NCBI RefSeq assembly: GCF_028682635.1
Contig: NZ_JANHLK010000013.1
Span: 144,038-208,037, forward strand
Length of the DNA stretch: 64,000 nt
Direction of reading: 5' to 3'
From: Pseudomonas putida
Lineage (GTDB): Bacteria; Pseudomonadota; Gammaproteobacteria; Pseudomonadales; Pseudomonadaceae
In this document: piece after piece, positions 45,990 through 55,661 of the stretch
Numbering within the stretch: the first letter of the stretch is position 1
How the letters are laid out: each line of letters starts with the position of its first letter
Program-made: the position numbers and the translations under genes
Notes under the pieces: model-generated
Databases searched by the model: none
Told to the model about the DNA's origin: nothing
The model's input: only the letters and a program-made list of their open reading frames with translations

Positions 45990-47270
45990 ATGCATCGAAT
46001 GTTAACGTTCAGAGCTATCGTCTGTTTGAGTAGCCTGGCCCCGGCTTCATTGCTTTACGCAGCACCGGATCCCCAGGTCGAAGCACTAAAACAAGAACTC
46101 ATGGAGCTGAAACAGCGGTACGAAGCACAACAGAACGCGCTGATGGTCCTCGAACAGCGCGTTCGCCAAGTCGAAGAAGCACCGGCCACACCTGCTCCCA
46201 AACGCCTGACCAAATCCCCCGCCGAATCGCCCAATAGTGGCCAGACGGTGGCTGCCGGCGCGCCTGGAACCACCGGCAGTTCCTACGGCCAGTCGCTCAA
46301 GGATGACTCGGAACCAGCACAGAGCGTGTCCAACCTGTACGACGAAGCCAGCGGGTTCTTCGGCGGCGGCAAGTTCAGCGTGGAAACCGGCCTGACCTAC
46401 ACCCACTACGATACCCGTGCGTTGACGCTCAACGGCTTCCTGGCCCTGGACTCGATTTTCCTTGGCAACATCAACCTCGACCGTATCAAGTCGGATAACT
46501 GGACCCTGGACCTGACCGCCCGTTATAACGTGGCGCAACGCTGGCAGTTCGACATTAACGTCCCCGTGATCTATCGCGAATCCACGTATTCATCCGGTGG
46601 CGCCGGTGGCGCAGCCAACGGGGTTTCAGACGAAACCGTTACCCGCGACCCGAACATCGGCGATATCAACGTTGGCGTTGCCTACAAGTTCCTCGATGAG
46701 TCGGCCAACCTGCCCGACGCGGTGGTTACCCTGCGCGTCAAGGCGCCGACCGGGGATGACCCTTACGGCATCAAGCTGGTCGAGGTGCCTGGCAACGATA
46801 ACCTCGCGGTCCCCGAGGACCTGCCGACCGGCAACGGTGTCTGGGCGATCACCCCGGGTATCTCGCTGGTCAAGACCTTCGACCCGGCCGTGCTGTTCGG
46901 CAGCCTGGCCTACACCTACAACATGGAGGACTCTTTCAGCGACATCAGCCCTACGGTCAACACCAAGGTGCCCGGGGACGTGAAACTGGGCGATTCCTGG
47001 CAAGTTGGCGCCGGTATTGCGTTTGCCCTGAACGAGAAGATGAGTATGTCGTTCTCCTTCACCGACCAGTTTGCCCGCAAGAGCAAGATCAAGCCGGACG
47101 GCGGCGACTGGCAATCGATCTCCAACAGCGACTACAACTCGGCCAACTTCAACATCGGCATGACCCTGGCAGCTTCCGACAACCTGACGATCGTGCCCAA
47201 CCTGGCCATTGGCCTGACCGACGACTCGCCGGACTTCTCCTTCAGCCTGAAATTCCCGTACTACTTCTGA
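45990..47270 (+). CDS. fapF: FapF, outer-membrane amyloid secretion pore
   Basis: 426 residues. Signal peptide, an N-terminal coiled coil (QVEALKQELMELKQRYEAQQNALMVLEQRVRQVEE) that trimerises and gates the pore in the family, a flexible Pro/Ser linker, and a beta-barrel ending FSFSLKFPYYF. It exports FapB, FapC and FapE. AAGGGACGG precedes the ATG. It is the last gene of the operon; a long terminator hairpin follows. Confidence 0.93.
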   Translation: MHRMLTFRAIVCLSSLAPASLLYAAPDPQVEALKQELMELKQRYEAQQNALMVLEQRVRQVEEAPATPAPKRLTKSPAESPNSGQTVAAGAPGTTGSSYGQSLKDDSEPAQSVSNLYDEASGFFGGGKFSVETGLTYTHYDTRALTLNGFLALDSIFLGNINLDRIKSDNWTLDLTARYNVAQRWQFDINVPVIYRESTYSSGGAGGAANGVSDETVTRDPNIGDINVGVAYKFLDESANLPDAVVTLRVKAPTGDDPYGIKLVEVPGNDNLAVPEDLPTGNGVWAITPGISLVKTFDPAVLFGSLAYTYNMEDSFSDISPTVNTKVPGDVKLGDSWQVGAGIAFALNEKMSMSFSFTDQFARKSKIKPDGGDWQSISNSDYNSANFNIGMTLAASDNLTIVPNLAIGLTDDSPDFSFSLKFPYYF

Positions 47271-47277
47271 ACCAAAA

Positions 47278-47318
47278 CAAAGCCCCGTTGCGACTTCGAT
47301 CGCAACGGGGCTTTGTTG
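47278..47318. terminator. Strong hairpin terminator after fapF
   Basis: CAAAGCCCCGTTGCGA pairs perfectly with TCGCAACGGGGCTTTG across a six-base loop, eight bases after the fapF stop. Confidence 0.85.
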
Positions 47319-47324
47319 TAGAGC

Positions 47325-47402
47325 AAAAGATCGCAGCCTTCGGCAGCTCCTACAAGGTGAACGTATTCCCATGTAGGAGCTGCCGCAGGCTGCGATCTTT
47401 TA
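47325..47402. repeat. REP pair between fapF and the sigma-54 activator
   Basis: AAAGATCGCAGCCTTCGGCA and its inverted arm; the distal end touches the stop codon of the convergent regulator gene. Confidence 0.85.
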
Positions 47403-48725
47403 ACGTATTTGATGTTTGTGGAGCAGGCGGTAAAAGGTCGGCCTGGAGATGCCCAGCACCTTGGCGGCAATACTCAGGTTATCGCTATGACGGTTGAGTA
47501 CATCACACAGGGCCTGGCGCTCTGCCCGGTGCTTGTAGTCTTCCAGCGTGCCCATTGGCGCGGCAATGGCGTGGTGGCTGATCAGCCCGAGGTCTCGCGC
47601 TTCGATCTGCCTGCCTTCGGCCAGCACCAGGCCGCGACGTACCCGGTTGGCCAGCTCGCGAACATTGCCCGGCCAGTCGTGTTTGCCCATGGCAATCAAG
47701 GCGTCTTCACTGAAGCTGCGCGGGCGGCGGCCGGTTTCATGGCTGTAGAAATGGGAAAAGTGGTTGGCCAGCATCGACAGGTCGCCATTGCGCTCACGCA
47801 GGGGCGCAGTCACGACTTGCAAGACGTTCAGTCGGTAATACAGGTCTTCGCGAAAGCCTTTCTTCTCGATCGCCGCCTCCAGATCGACATGGGTTGCCGC
47901 CAACACCCGTACATCCACGGGGATCGGCTGGCTACCGCCAACCCGTTCGATGTGTTTTTCCTGGAGGAAGCGCAACAGGCTCGCCTGCAACTCAAGGGGC
48001 AGATCGCCGATCTCGTCGAGAAACAGCGTGCCGCCGTGAGCCGCTTCGATCCGCCCGACCTTGCGTTGATGGGCGCCGGTAAAGGCCCCCTTCTCATGGC
48101 CAAACAGTTCGGACTGGATCAGGTGCTCGGGAATCGCCCCGCAGTTGATCGCGACAAAGGGTTTGCTGTGGCGCAGGGATTGCCGATGCAGCGTACGGGC
48201 CACCAGCTCCTTGCCTGTGCCGCTTTCACCGCGAATCAACACCGGCGACTCGGTGGGCGCCAGCTTGCTCAACAGCTTGCGCAGTTCGCGGATGGGTTTG
48301 CTGTCCCCCAGCAGTTCGTGTTCGGGCTGATCGATGTGCACCGTGCCCTGCCCGCGCAGGCGCGCCATGCCAAAGGCCCGACCCAGCGTCACCTGGACCC
48401 TGGAGACATCGAACGGCAAGGTATGAAAATCGAAAAACCACTCGCAGACGAAGTCCCCGACATTCTGTAGCCGCAGAACGTCCTGGTTGAGCACGGCGAT
48501 CCACTCGGTACCGCTGCGGCTGATCACCTCCTTGACCGTATCCGGGTGCTCGAGGTGAAAGGGCTGCAGGCGTAACAAGCCCACGTCACAGCTACGATCG
48601 GCGGCGTTGTCCAGCGAGCAGCTGTCAACATCCCAACCCACGGAGCGTAATCCAGGTAACAGGCGATGGCAGTCGTCGCAGGGATCTACCACTAATAGAC
48701 GTCGTAACGCAGGCGCTTCGCTCAT
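47400..48725 (-). CDS. Sigma-54-dependent enhancer-binding transcriptional activator
   Basis: 441 residues. A degenerate receiver-like N-terminus (LLVVDPCDDCHRLLPGLRSVGW, VpsR-type, without a clear phospho-Asp), an AAA+ domain with Walker A GESGTGKE, the sigma-54 loop GAFTGAH, Walker B GTLFLDEIGDLPLE and WPGNVRELANRV, then a Fis-type helix-turn-helix (LSIAAKVLGISRPTFYRLLHKH). Convergent with the fap operon, it is the obvious candidate activator of the sigma-54-like promoter at 41715 (inference from context). It has no kinase partner next to it. Confidence 0.9.
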   Translation of the reverse strand: MSEAPALRRLLVVDPCDDCHRLLPGLRSVGWDVDSCSLDNAADRSCDVGLLRLQPFHLEHPDTVKEVISRSGTEWIAVLNQDVLRLQNVGDFVCEWFFDFHTLPFDVSRVQVTLGRAFGMARLRGQGTVHIDQPEHELLGDSKPIRELRKLLSKLAPTESPVLIRGESGTGKELVARTLHRQSLRHSKPFVAINCGAIPEHLIQSELFGHEKGAFTGAHQRKVGRIEAAHGGTLFLDEIGDLPLELQASLLRFLQEKHIERVGGSQPIPVDVRVLAATHVDLEAAIEKKGFREDLYYRLNVLQVVTAPLRERNGDLSMLANHFSHFYSHETGRRPRSFSEDALIAMGKHDWPGNVRELANRVRRGLVLAEGRQIEARDLGLISHHAIAAPMGTLEDYKHRAERQALCDVLNRHSDNLSIAAKVLGISRPTFYRLLHKHQIR

Positions 48726-49070
48726 GTGATTTCCTTGACGCCAAATTTTAGGATTTTTTATTAAAAACAGTCATTTGGCGGACCTGGCTGTAACGTTAGC
48801 AAGAATTTGACGGGCGCTTGTACCGATTGACTATAGGCCTGCTGCGCAAAGCGTTATAAGAAACGGGATTTTCCAGCGACCTGACGAATGTTTCCTTTCA
48901 TCAAGCTTTCAACACGCGCCCGATTTACAGGGATATACAAGAAAGTTGAAATTTCTTCTGATTGTGTGTGACCTGAACCCGGGTTGCGCGCATCAGTACA
49001 AGTAACCAGCCGAACGGTATAAGCCCAACCGACGGCAATTGACTTGATTGGGCCTACAGAGAGACGACCT
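48726..49070. other. Intergenic region between the divergent activator gene and the 88-residue protein gene
   Basis: 345 AT-richer bases with no gene. It contains the promoters of both neighbours; TTGACG and TTGACT motifs occur near 48807-48830 but no -10 box lies at a good distance. Nothing else recognised. Confidence 0.45.
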
Positions 49071-49337
49071 ATGAACGCCCCGCTCCGTGTCAACGAAGCT
49101 CTGCTGATAGCCGATCGCGCATTTAAACCGTTCAAATGCGTGGCCTGGGCCCCACAGGACGGGAATGGCGAACTGACCCTGACCGTTATCGACCGCACCA
49201 GTAACAAAATAGGGCGCAAACAAATCCCGAGCAGCGCGTACAGTGATCCGGCACAGCTTGAAAGCTTGCTGGAACAGGCCCGCGCCGAATTGAGCGAAGA
49301 AGGCTACACGCTGCAATCCTGGTCGATGCCACAATAA
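49071..49337 (+). CDS. Small conserved-looking hypothetical protein
   Basis: 88 residues from ATG 49071 (GAGAG upstream). Content: AFKPFKCVAWAPQDGNGELTLTVIDRTSNKIGRKQI, then an acidic helix (QLESLLEQARAELSEEGY). One cysteine; no signal peptide or membrane segment. I recognise no family. A GC-rich hairpin at 49345-49368 may end the transcript. Confidence 0.65.
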   Translation: MNAPLRVNEALLIADRAFKPFKCVAWAPQDGNGELTLTVIDRTSNKIGRKQIPSSAYSDPAQLESLLEQARAELSEEGYTLQSWSMPQ

Positions 49338-49344
49338 TTGTATT

Positions 49345-49368
49345 GCGGATTACTCCGGGGTAATCCGC
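49345..49368 (+). terminator. Possible weak terminator hairpin
   Basis: GCGGATTA-CTCCGGGG-TAATCCGC inverted repeat just after the gene. It lacks a clear T run, so terminator activity is uncertain. Confidence 0.4.
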
Positions 49369-49621
49369 GCCTTCCCGCTGTTGTTAGTTAGCGCTCTTTT
49401 CATGCCAAGTGCACTCAAGACGCTTTCTTACTTGAACTTCGGCGTGCTCCGGACTCTTTGCTGGCTTGCCTTTGGTTCGAAAAGACAGTGTTGTGGCACA
49501 CAACGACCCTCCGCCTGTTAGTTCTGACAGTTGTGCAATCAATCATTCAGGGATTGAATAATCTCTTAACAGTCGCCACCCCCAACTTCTGGATCAGGAC
49601 GACTCGCAAGGAGATGCGTGC

Positions 49622-50911
49622 ATGTCAATCCAGTCCGTTCTGGCTTTCCCCGCAACCGTCCAACCTGCCGGAAAGCTCGACCCCAACTTCGCTGCCAAAG
49701 GCACCACCCAGGTGTATTTCTTTGGCAGTACTTCAAGCCTGGCCAATGACATCGCGATTGACTCACAGGGTCGTTTGCTGGTGGCGGCAAAGGTCACAAT
49801 GCCTGGCGGCAGCCGCTTTGGCCTGGCGCGTTTGCTGAAGGACGGTTCGGCGGACCTGGCCTTTGGCAGACAAGGCAGTGTCATCGGCCAATTCGAACCG
49901 GGTTTCGAGGCCATGGCGGGCAAGGTGCAGGTGCTGCCCGATGGAAACATCCTGATCGCTGGCCTGCAATACGAAAGCGAGCACCGCACGCTTCCGGCAC
50001 TCGCACTGTTCGACCCGCAGGGTCAACCGGTCCAACGGTTTGGCGACAATGGGCGCTGCGTGGTGCGCTTGCCAGGCCATTTGTCCCGGGGCATGCGTGA
50101 TGTCTGGCTGCCTCCGGGCGTACCGGGCGCCGAGGCCTGCAGTGTCGACGTGCAGGAGGACGGTCGAATACTGCTGGTGGCCAATCATCACTTCGAACTG
50201 GCCGATCATGCCGCCATGCTGATACGGCTGGACGCCAATGGCTCGCTGGACAGCAGCTTCAATGGCCGTGGTTTTGTCATGGTCAGGCACCTGCTGATGA
50301 ATACCTGGCTCAGCAACGTGACGGTGCAACGGGACGGTCGCATCCTGGTGGCTGGCTCGATCAATTTTCCGCAGGAAGGCCTGGTGGCCCGCTACAACCC
50401 CGATGGCAGCCTCGACAGCAGTTTCGCCCTGGACGGCTACATGAGCTTCACGGCGAACGGGCAAGGTGCCCAGGTCAGTCAAATCGTCCAGCAGGACAAT
50501 GGCGACATCCAGTGTTTTGGCAGCAGCCGCGACCCCATGCGCTGCCTGGCCCTGAAACTGCACCTCAATGGTCGCCCGGATCATCACTGCAACGGCGGCC
50601 AGGCGCATTTGCTGGAGATCGGCCACAACGGCTGCCAGTGGACCGCCGCGCAAATGCAACCGGACGGCAGCGTAGTGACCGCCGGCGCCACCATTGGCGG
50701 CGTCGAGGCCGACTTTGTATTGGGGCGATACCTGCCAGGCGGGCAACTCGACAGCGATTTCGGCAACGGCAGTGGATGGCTGCGCACCCGTCTGGGCCGC
50801 AGTCTCGATACGGCCACTTCCGTCGCGGTGCAGGACGACGGTAACGTCCTCGTCGGCGGCTATTCGCTGGACGGCAACTATCGGGCGATCGTCGCACGCT
50901 ACCTGGTCTGA
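49622..50911 (+). CDS. Delta-60 repeat protein (beta-propeller-like)
   Basis: 429 residues with repeated units of about 50-60 residues: LARLLKDGSADLAFGRQG, IRLDANGSLDSSFNGRG, ARYNPDGSLDSSFALDG and GRYLPGGQLDSDFGNGSG, each preceded by QxDGRILVAG-like strands. This is the delta-60 repeat pattern. No signal peptide is obvious. AAGGAG precedes ATG 49622. The function is unknown; such proteins are often surface-associated or bind ligands through the propeller. Confidence 0.8.
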   Translation: MSIQSVLAFPATVQPAGKLDPNFAAKGTTQVYFFGSTSSLANDIAIDSQGRLLVAAKVTMPGGSRFGLARLLKDGSADLAFGRQGSVIGQFEPGFEAMAGKVQVLPDGNILIAGLQYESEHRTLPALALFDPQGQPVQRFGDNGRCVVRLPGHLSRGMRDVWLPPGVPGAEACSVDVQEDGRILLVANHHFELADHAAMLIRLDANGSLDSSFNGRGFVMVRHLLMNTWLSNVTVQRDGRILVAGSINFPQEGLVARYNPDGSLDSSFALDGYMSFTANGQGAQVSQIVQQDNGDIQCFGSSRDPMRCLALKLHLNGRPDHHCNGGQAHLLEIGHNGCQWTAAQMQPDGSVVTAGATIGGVEADFVLGRYLPGGQLDSDFGNGSGWLRTRLGRSLDTATSVAVQDDGNVLVGGYSLDGNYRAIVARYLV

Positions 50912-50989
50912 TTCGATGGATTTTTCCTACGCTTGATCTTCTTTCCGGCTTACGGCAACTTGCGCGCTTCTTAATACAAGGAGTAGCCG

Positions 50990-52492
50990 ATGTCCGGCTC
51001 GATGGTCCAGGCGTTCGCGCACAATTTTCTCGGCAACTCACCGCGCTGGTACAAGGCCTGCATTGTCGGTTTCCTGATTCTCAACGCCCTGGTGTTATGG
51101 ACCGCAGGCCCGGTGGTCGCGGGCTGGATGCTGGTGCTGGAGTTCATTTTCACCCTGGCCATGGCCCTCAAGTGTTACCCGCTGATGCCCGGCGGCCTGC
51201 TGCTGGTCGAAGCGCTGCTGCTGAAGATGACCACGCCCCAGGCGCTCTATGACGAGTTGCTGCACAACTTTCCGGTGATCCTGCTGCTGATGTTCATGGT
51301 GGCGGGCATCTACTTCATGAAAGACCTGCTGCTGTTCCTGTTCTCGCGCCTGTTGCTGGGTGTGCGCAGCAAAGCCCTGCTGGCGCTGATGTTCTGCTTT
51401 TTGTCGGCGTTCCTGTCGGCGTTTCTCGATGCCCTGACGGTGACCGCGGTAATCATCAGTGCCGCCGTCGGGTTTTACTCGGTGTACCACCGCGTCGCCT
51501 CGGGTAGCGATCCGCGCCAGGACAGCGAATTTAGCGATGATCAGCACCTGCCCACCCTGCATCACGCCGACCTCGAGCAGTTCCGCGCATTTTTGCGCAG
51601 CCTGCTGATGCACGGTGCCGTGGGTACGGCTCTGGGTGGCGTGTGTACGCTGGTCGGCGAACCGCAGAACCTGCTGATCGGTCATGAGATGGGCTGGCAC
51701 TTCGCCGAATTTTTCCTGAAGGTCGCCCCGGTTTCCCTGCCGGTGCTGGTCGCAGGCCTGGTCACCTGCGTCCTGCTGGAAAAACTGCGCTGGTTTGGTT
51801 ACGGCACCTTGCTGCCGGACAACGTACGCACCGTGCTGGCCAGTTACGCCGCCCAGGACAATGCCGAGCGCACCTCGCGCCAGCGTGCAGCGTTGATCGT
51901 GCAAGCCGTGGCCGCGCTGATCCTGATTGCCGGGTTGGCCTTGCACGTGGCGGAAGTGGGCCTGATCGGGCTGATGGTAATCGTGCTGATCACCGCGTTC
52001 ACCGGCATCACCGATGAGCACCGCCTGGGCACCGCGTTCAAGGACGCCATGCCGTTCACCGCGTTGTTGGTGGTGTTTTTCGCCGTGGTGGCGGTCATCC
52101 ATGATCAGCAGTTGTTCACGCCATTGATCCAGTGGGTCCTGGCCCTGCCCGCCGAGCAACAACCGGGCATGCTGTACATCGCCAACGGCCTGCTCTCGGC
52201 CATCAGCGACAACGTATTCGTGGCGACCATCTACATCACCGAAGTGAAACAGGCCTTCCTGTCCGGGCACATGAGCCGCGAGCATTTCGAGACCCTGGCG
52301 ATCGCGATCAACACCGGCACCAACCTGCCCAGCGTGGCGACGCCCAATGGCCAGGCGGCGTTCCTGTTCCTGCTGACCTCGTCGATTGCGCCGCTGATTC
52401 GCCTGTCGTATGGGCGGATGGTGTGGATGGCGTTGCCTTATACAGTAGTGATGGGGATTCTGGGGTGGTACGCCGTGAGCTTCTGGCTGTAA
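50990..52492 (+). CDS. nhaB: Na+/H+ antiporter NhaB
   Basis: 500 residues, about twelve membrane helices. Recognisable stretches: FLGNSPRWYKACIVGFLILN, FLDALTVTAVIISAAVGFYSVYHRVASG, GGVCTLVGEPQNLLIG and NGLLSAISDNVFVATIYITEVK plus NTGTNLPSVATPNGQAAFLF, all NhaB hallmarks. It exports Na+ in exchange for H+ at the inner membrane. AAGGAG precedes the ATG. Monocistronic and convergent with zwf. Confidence 0.95.
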   Translation: MSGSMVQAFAHNFLGNSPRWYKACIVGFLILNALVLWTAGPVVAGWMLVLEFIFTLAMALKCYPLMPGGLLLVEALLLKMTTPQALYDELLHNFPVILLLMFMVAGIYFMKDLLLFLFSRLLLGVRSKALLALMFCFLSAFLSAFLDALTVTAVIISAAVGFYSVYHRVASGSDPRQDSEFSDDQHLPTLHHADLEQFRAFLRSLLMHGAVGTALGGVCTLVGEPQNLLIGHEMGWHFAEFFLKVAPVSLPVLVAGLVTCVLLEKLRWFGYGTLLPDNVRTVLASYAAQDNAERTSRQRAALIVQAVAALILIAGLALHVAEVGLIGLMVIVLITAFTGITDEHRLGTAFKDAMPFTALLVVFFAVVAVIHDQQLFTPLIQWVLALPAEQQPGMLYIANGLLSAISDNVFVATIYITEVKQAFLSGHMSREHFETLAIAINTGTNLPSVATPNGQAAFLFLLTSSIAPLIRLSYGRMVWMALPYTVVMGILGWYAVSFWL

Positions 52493-52513
52493 CCCCACCC
52501 CCCCCTGGGTCAC

Positions 52514-54037
52514 TCAGCCAAGGCCGTGCCAGACGCGTCCGTCGCGGGCCAGCAGTTCTTCGGCGGCCTCGGGGCCGTTTTCACCCGCGGCATAGCCCTG
52601 CACGCTGGCATCCTGCTGCCAGGCATCGAGGAAAGGCTGTACGGCACGCCAGCCGTTCTCGATGTTGTCGGCGCGCTGGAACAGCGTCTGGTCGCCGGTC
52701 AGGCAGTCGTAGATCAGCGTTTCATAGCCGGTGGACGGCTGCATTTCGAAGAAGTCCTTGTAGGCAAACCCCAGTTCGATGTTGTCCATCTTCAGGGCCT
52801 GGCCAGGCCGCTTGGCCAGCAGGTCGAACCACATGCCTTCGTTGGGCTGGATCTGGATTCGCAGATAGGTCGGCGCCAGCTCATCGACTTCGGTATCACG
52901 GAACTGCGCATAAGGTGCCGGTTTGAAGCAGATGACGATCTCGGTGTCGCGCACGCTCATGCGCTTGCCGGTGCGCAGGTAGAACGGCACGCCGACCCAG
53001 CGCCAGTTGTCGATCATGACCTTGAGGGCGACATAGGTTTCGGTGTTGCTGTCGGGTGCCACCTTGTCTTCCTGGCGATAACCAGGCAGTGGTTTGCCAT
53101 CGACTTCGCCAGCCGTGTATTGGCCGCGAACCGAATTGGCCCGGGCCTCTTCCACCGACCAGGGACGAATCGCGCCGACCACCTTGGCCTTCTCGCCGCG
53201 CACCGCATCGGCACCAAAGGCCGCCGGTGGCTCCATGGCCACCATTGCCAGCAACTGGAACAGGTGATTGGGCACCATGTCCCGCAGGGCGCCGGTGTGT
53301 TCGTAGAAACTGCCACGGGTTTCCACGCCGACGGTTTCGGCCGCGGTGATCTGTACGTGGTCGATGTAATGGTTGTTCCAGAACGCTTCGAACAGGCTGT
53401 TGGAGAACCGGCTGACCAGGATGTTCTGCACGGTCTCCTTGCCCAGATAGTGATCGATGCGATAGATCTGCTTTTCCGTCATGACCTTGAGCAGGCAGGC
53501 GTTCAAGGCCTCGGCGGTTTGCAGGTCGGAACCGAAGGGTTTTTCGATCACCACCCTGCGAAACGCCTCGGGGTTTTCTTCGAGCAAGCCGGACGCGCCG
53601 AGACGGCGCACCACTTCACTGAAAAAGCGTGGCGCGGTGGCCAGGTAGAACACCGCGTTGCCTGTGCCGCTGTCGGCGATTTTCGCCGCCAGCGCTTGAT
53701 AAGTGCTGTCGTCCAGGAAGTCGCCCTGGACGTAGCTGATGCCTTTGGCGAGTTTGGCCCACACGTCCGGGTCAAGGGACTGATCGCCCTTGCCGACTTT
53801 GGCGGCCACCTCGCTGCGGATGAAGTCTTCGAGTTTTTTTGCGAAGCCTTCATCGCTGATGGCGTTGTGGTCAACGCCGATGATCCGCAGGCCATCCCCG
53901 AGTAAACCGTCGCGCTTGAGGTTGTACAGCGCCGGCATCAGCAGGCGCTTGACCAGATCACCGTGGGCGCCGAACAGGAACAGCGTGGTGGGTGGCGCGG
54001 GTTCAGTCTTGGATTTCCTGCGGATCCCATGGGTCAT
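52514..54037 (-). CDS. zwf: Glucose-6-phosphate 1-dehydrogenase
   Basis: 507 residues. The nucleotide-binding loop reads LFGAHGDLVKRLLMPALYNL (GAHGDL in place of the commoner GASGDL), the Lys of VIEKPFGSD and the active-site RIDHYLGKETVQN are present. It oxidises glucose-6-phosphate with NAD(P)+. The ATG overlaps the gnd stop by four bases, so the two genes form an operon in the order gnd-zwf. Other Pseudomonas zwf copies lie in the Entner-Doudoroff cluster; this is the gnd-linked type. Confidence 0.94.
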   Translation of the reverse strand: MTHGIRRKSKTEPAPPTTLFLFGAHGDLVKRLLMPALYNLKRDGLLGDGLRIIGVDHNAISDEGFAKKLEDFIRSEVAAKVGKGDQSLDPDVWAKLAKGISYVQGDFLDDSTYQALAAKIADSGTGNAVFYLATAPRFFSEVVRRLGASGLLEENPEAFRRVVIEKPFGSDLQTAEALNACLLKVMTEKQIYRIDHYLGKETVQNILVSRFSNSLFEAFWNNHYIDHVQITAAETVGVETRGSFYEHTGALRDMVPNHLFQLLAMVAMEPPAAFGADAVRGEKAKVVGAIRPWSVEEARANSVRGQYTAGEVDGKPLPGYRQEDKVAPDSNTETYVALKVMIDNWRWVGVPFYLRTGKRMSVRDTEIVICFKPAPYAQFRDTEVDELAPTYLRIQIQPNEGMWFDLLAKRPGQALKMDNIELGFAYKDFFEMQPSTGYETLIYDCLTGDQTLFQRADNIENGWRAVQPFLDAWQQDASVQGYAAGENGPEAAEELLARDGRVWHGLG

Positions 54038-55014
54038 TTTTTCGCAGTCTCCTTGTGGCCACCGAAGCCGAAGCGCTGGGCGGAAAGAATCTTGTCACCA
54101 AAGGTGCCCTGGCCGCGCGAGCGGTAGCGGGAGAACAGCGAGTTCGACAGCACGGGCACCGGTACCGCCTGTTCCATGGCGGCTTCGATGGTCCACTGAC
54201 CTTCGCCGCTGTCCGCTACGGAACCGGAATAACCGTCGAGCTTCGAATCGCTGGCCAGGGCATCGGCGGTCAGGTCCAGCAGCCACGAGGACACCACGCT
54301 GCCACGACGCCAGACTTCGGCAATATCGGCGACGTTCAGGTCGAAACGCTGGTCTGGCGGCAGGATGTCGCTGGACTTGGTTTTCAGGATGTCGAAGCCT
54401 TCGGCAAAGGCCTGCATCATGCCGTACTCGATACCGTTGTGGATCATCTTGACGAAATGCCCGGCACCGGCGGGACCGGCGTGGATGTAGCCGTGCTCGG
54501 CACGATCGTCATCGGACTTGCGGTCCTTGGTGCGCGGAATGTCACCCATGCCCGGCGCCAGGGTCTTGAACAGCGGATCAAGACGCGTCACGGTCTCGGC
54601 ATCGCCGCCGATCATCATGCAATAGCCGCGCTCCAGGCCCCAGACGCCGCCTGAGGTGCCGACGTCGATGTAGTGCAGGCCTTTTTCCGCGAGGGTTTTC
54701 GCCCGGCGGATGTCGTCCTTATAGAAGGTGTTGCCGCCGTCGATGATGGTATCGCCGGCTTCGAGCAAGGTGCTCAGGGTGTCGATGGTGTCTTCGGTCG
54801 GTGCGCCTGCCGGCAGCATGACCCACACCGCTCGTGGTTTGGCCAGGCCAGCGACCAGGGCCGGCAAATCGGCGACGCCGGTGGCGCCATCGCTGCTCAA
54901 GTTATCGACGAAGGCGGTATTGCGGTCGTACACAACGGTGGTATGTCCGTTGAGCATCAGGCGCCGCGCAATATTGCCGCCCATGCGGCCCAGTCCAATA
55001 ATCCCGAGTTGCAT
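54034..55014 (-). CDS. gnd: 6-phosphogluconate dehydrogenase, short decarboxylating form
   Basis: 326 residues, against about 470 for the long enzyme. N-terminal GIIGLGRMGGNIARRLMLNGH, DGGNTFYKDD, the substrate motif DVGTSGGVWGLERGYCMMIGG and the catalytic Lys/Asn in HFVKMIHNGIEYGMMQA. Short forms are often NAD-preferring (family knowledge). It converts 6-phosphogluconate to ribulose-5-phosphate and CO2. GGGAG precedes the ATG. With zwf it forms an oxidative pentose phosphate unit. Confidence 0.92.
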   Translation of the reverse strand: MQLGIIGLGRMGGNIARRLMLNGHTTVVYDRNTAFVDNLSSDGATGVADLPALVAGLAKPRAVWVMLPAGAPTEDTIDTLSTLLEAGDTIIDGGNTFYKDDIRRAKTLAEKGLHYIDVGTSGGVWGLERGYCMMIGGDAETVTRLDPLFKTLAPGMGDIPRTKDRKSDDDRAEHGYIHAGPAGAGHFVKMIHNGIEYGMMQAFAEGFDILKTKSSDILPPDQRFDLNVADIAEVWRRGSVVSSWLLDLTADALASDSKLDGYSGSVADSGEGQWTIEAAMEQAVPVPVLSNSLFSRYRSRGQGTFGDKILSAQRFGFGGHKETAKK

Positions 55015-55286
55015 GTGCTGATGCTCCCTACTACAAATAAAAGTGTGTCAAAGGTTATAGCCCAACGCGACTCATGAGGTTAGTCCAGAGCGTTGGCATG
55101 AAGTTTCCGGGCATTGTGCCCGATCCTGATGGATAACGTCAGGAATCGTGCCGAAGACACAACGACCATGAAAAATAAAAAAGTTCCCTTCGGGGGCAAA
55201 AGAAATCAAAATTGGCGCCGATAGTAGATCAGCCACCGATTTTGGCGGCAGACCTACAGTTGAGATAGCCATTTGCGAGGTGAGCA

Positions 55287-55463
55287 ATGGGCACAGTACA
55301 CAACGCACTGCCAGCACAAACCCTTTACGTCACTATCCGTCGCGAGGAATTGCGTCAGTTGAAAGACGAGCGCGACCAGTTGAAACAGGAGCTGGCGCAA
55401 TTGCGCTTGCTGGTCCAGGGCCAACAGCCCTTGCCCCTCCCCCAGCGGGCACCTCACGCCTGA
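55287..55463 (+). CDS. 58-residue small coiled-coil protein
   Basis: A short frame with GAGGTGAGCA before the ATG: MGTVHNALPAQTLYVTIRR, then a heptad-like charged helix (EELRQLKDERDQLKQELAQL) and a Pro/Gln tail ending RAPHA. Codon use is GC-rich like the neighbours, and the strong ribosome site with heptad periodicity supports a real gene. No family recognised; dimerisation through the helix is likely. A hairpin at 55480-55503 follows. Confidence 0.65.
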   Translation: MGTVHNALPAQTLYVTIRREELRQLKDERDQLKQELAQLRLLVQGQQPLPLPQRAPHA

Positions 55464-55479
55464 TCCCCCTGGCCTGATC

Positions 55480-55503
55480 CGGAAGCAGCATTGCACTGCT
55501 TCC
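55480..55503 (+). terminator. Possible terminator hairpin
   Basis: GGAAGCAG-CATTGCA-CTGCTTCC inverted repeat 17 bases after the small gene; only a loose pyrimidine tail follows. Confidence 0.4.
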
Positions 55504-55661
55504 GACACGCCATATCCCCCTTTACCTCCGGCAACTCACGAAATTTTCACATCCGCCTATTGATACTTCGGCGCAATGTGCGCCGCCTGGACTGTGCGCG
55601 GCCGCCCCTTTTCGGCGTCTGCGGGACTGGGTGGTGCTGTGATTACTGGCTGGAGCGTTGA

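Noticed and set aside
51095..52513. 472-codon frame antisense to nhaB
   Set aside because: His/Gln/Arg-rich shadow with no identifiable domain; nhaB is unambiguous.
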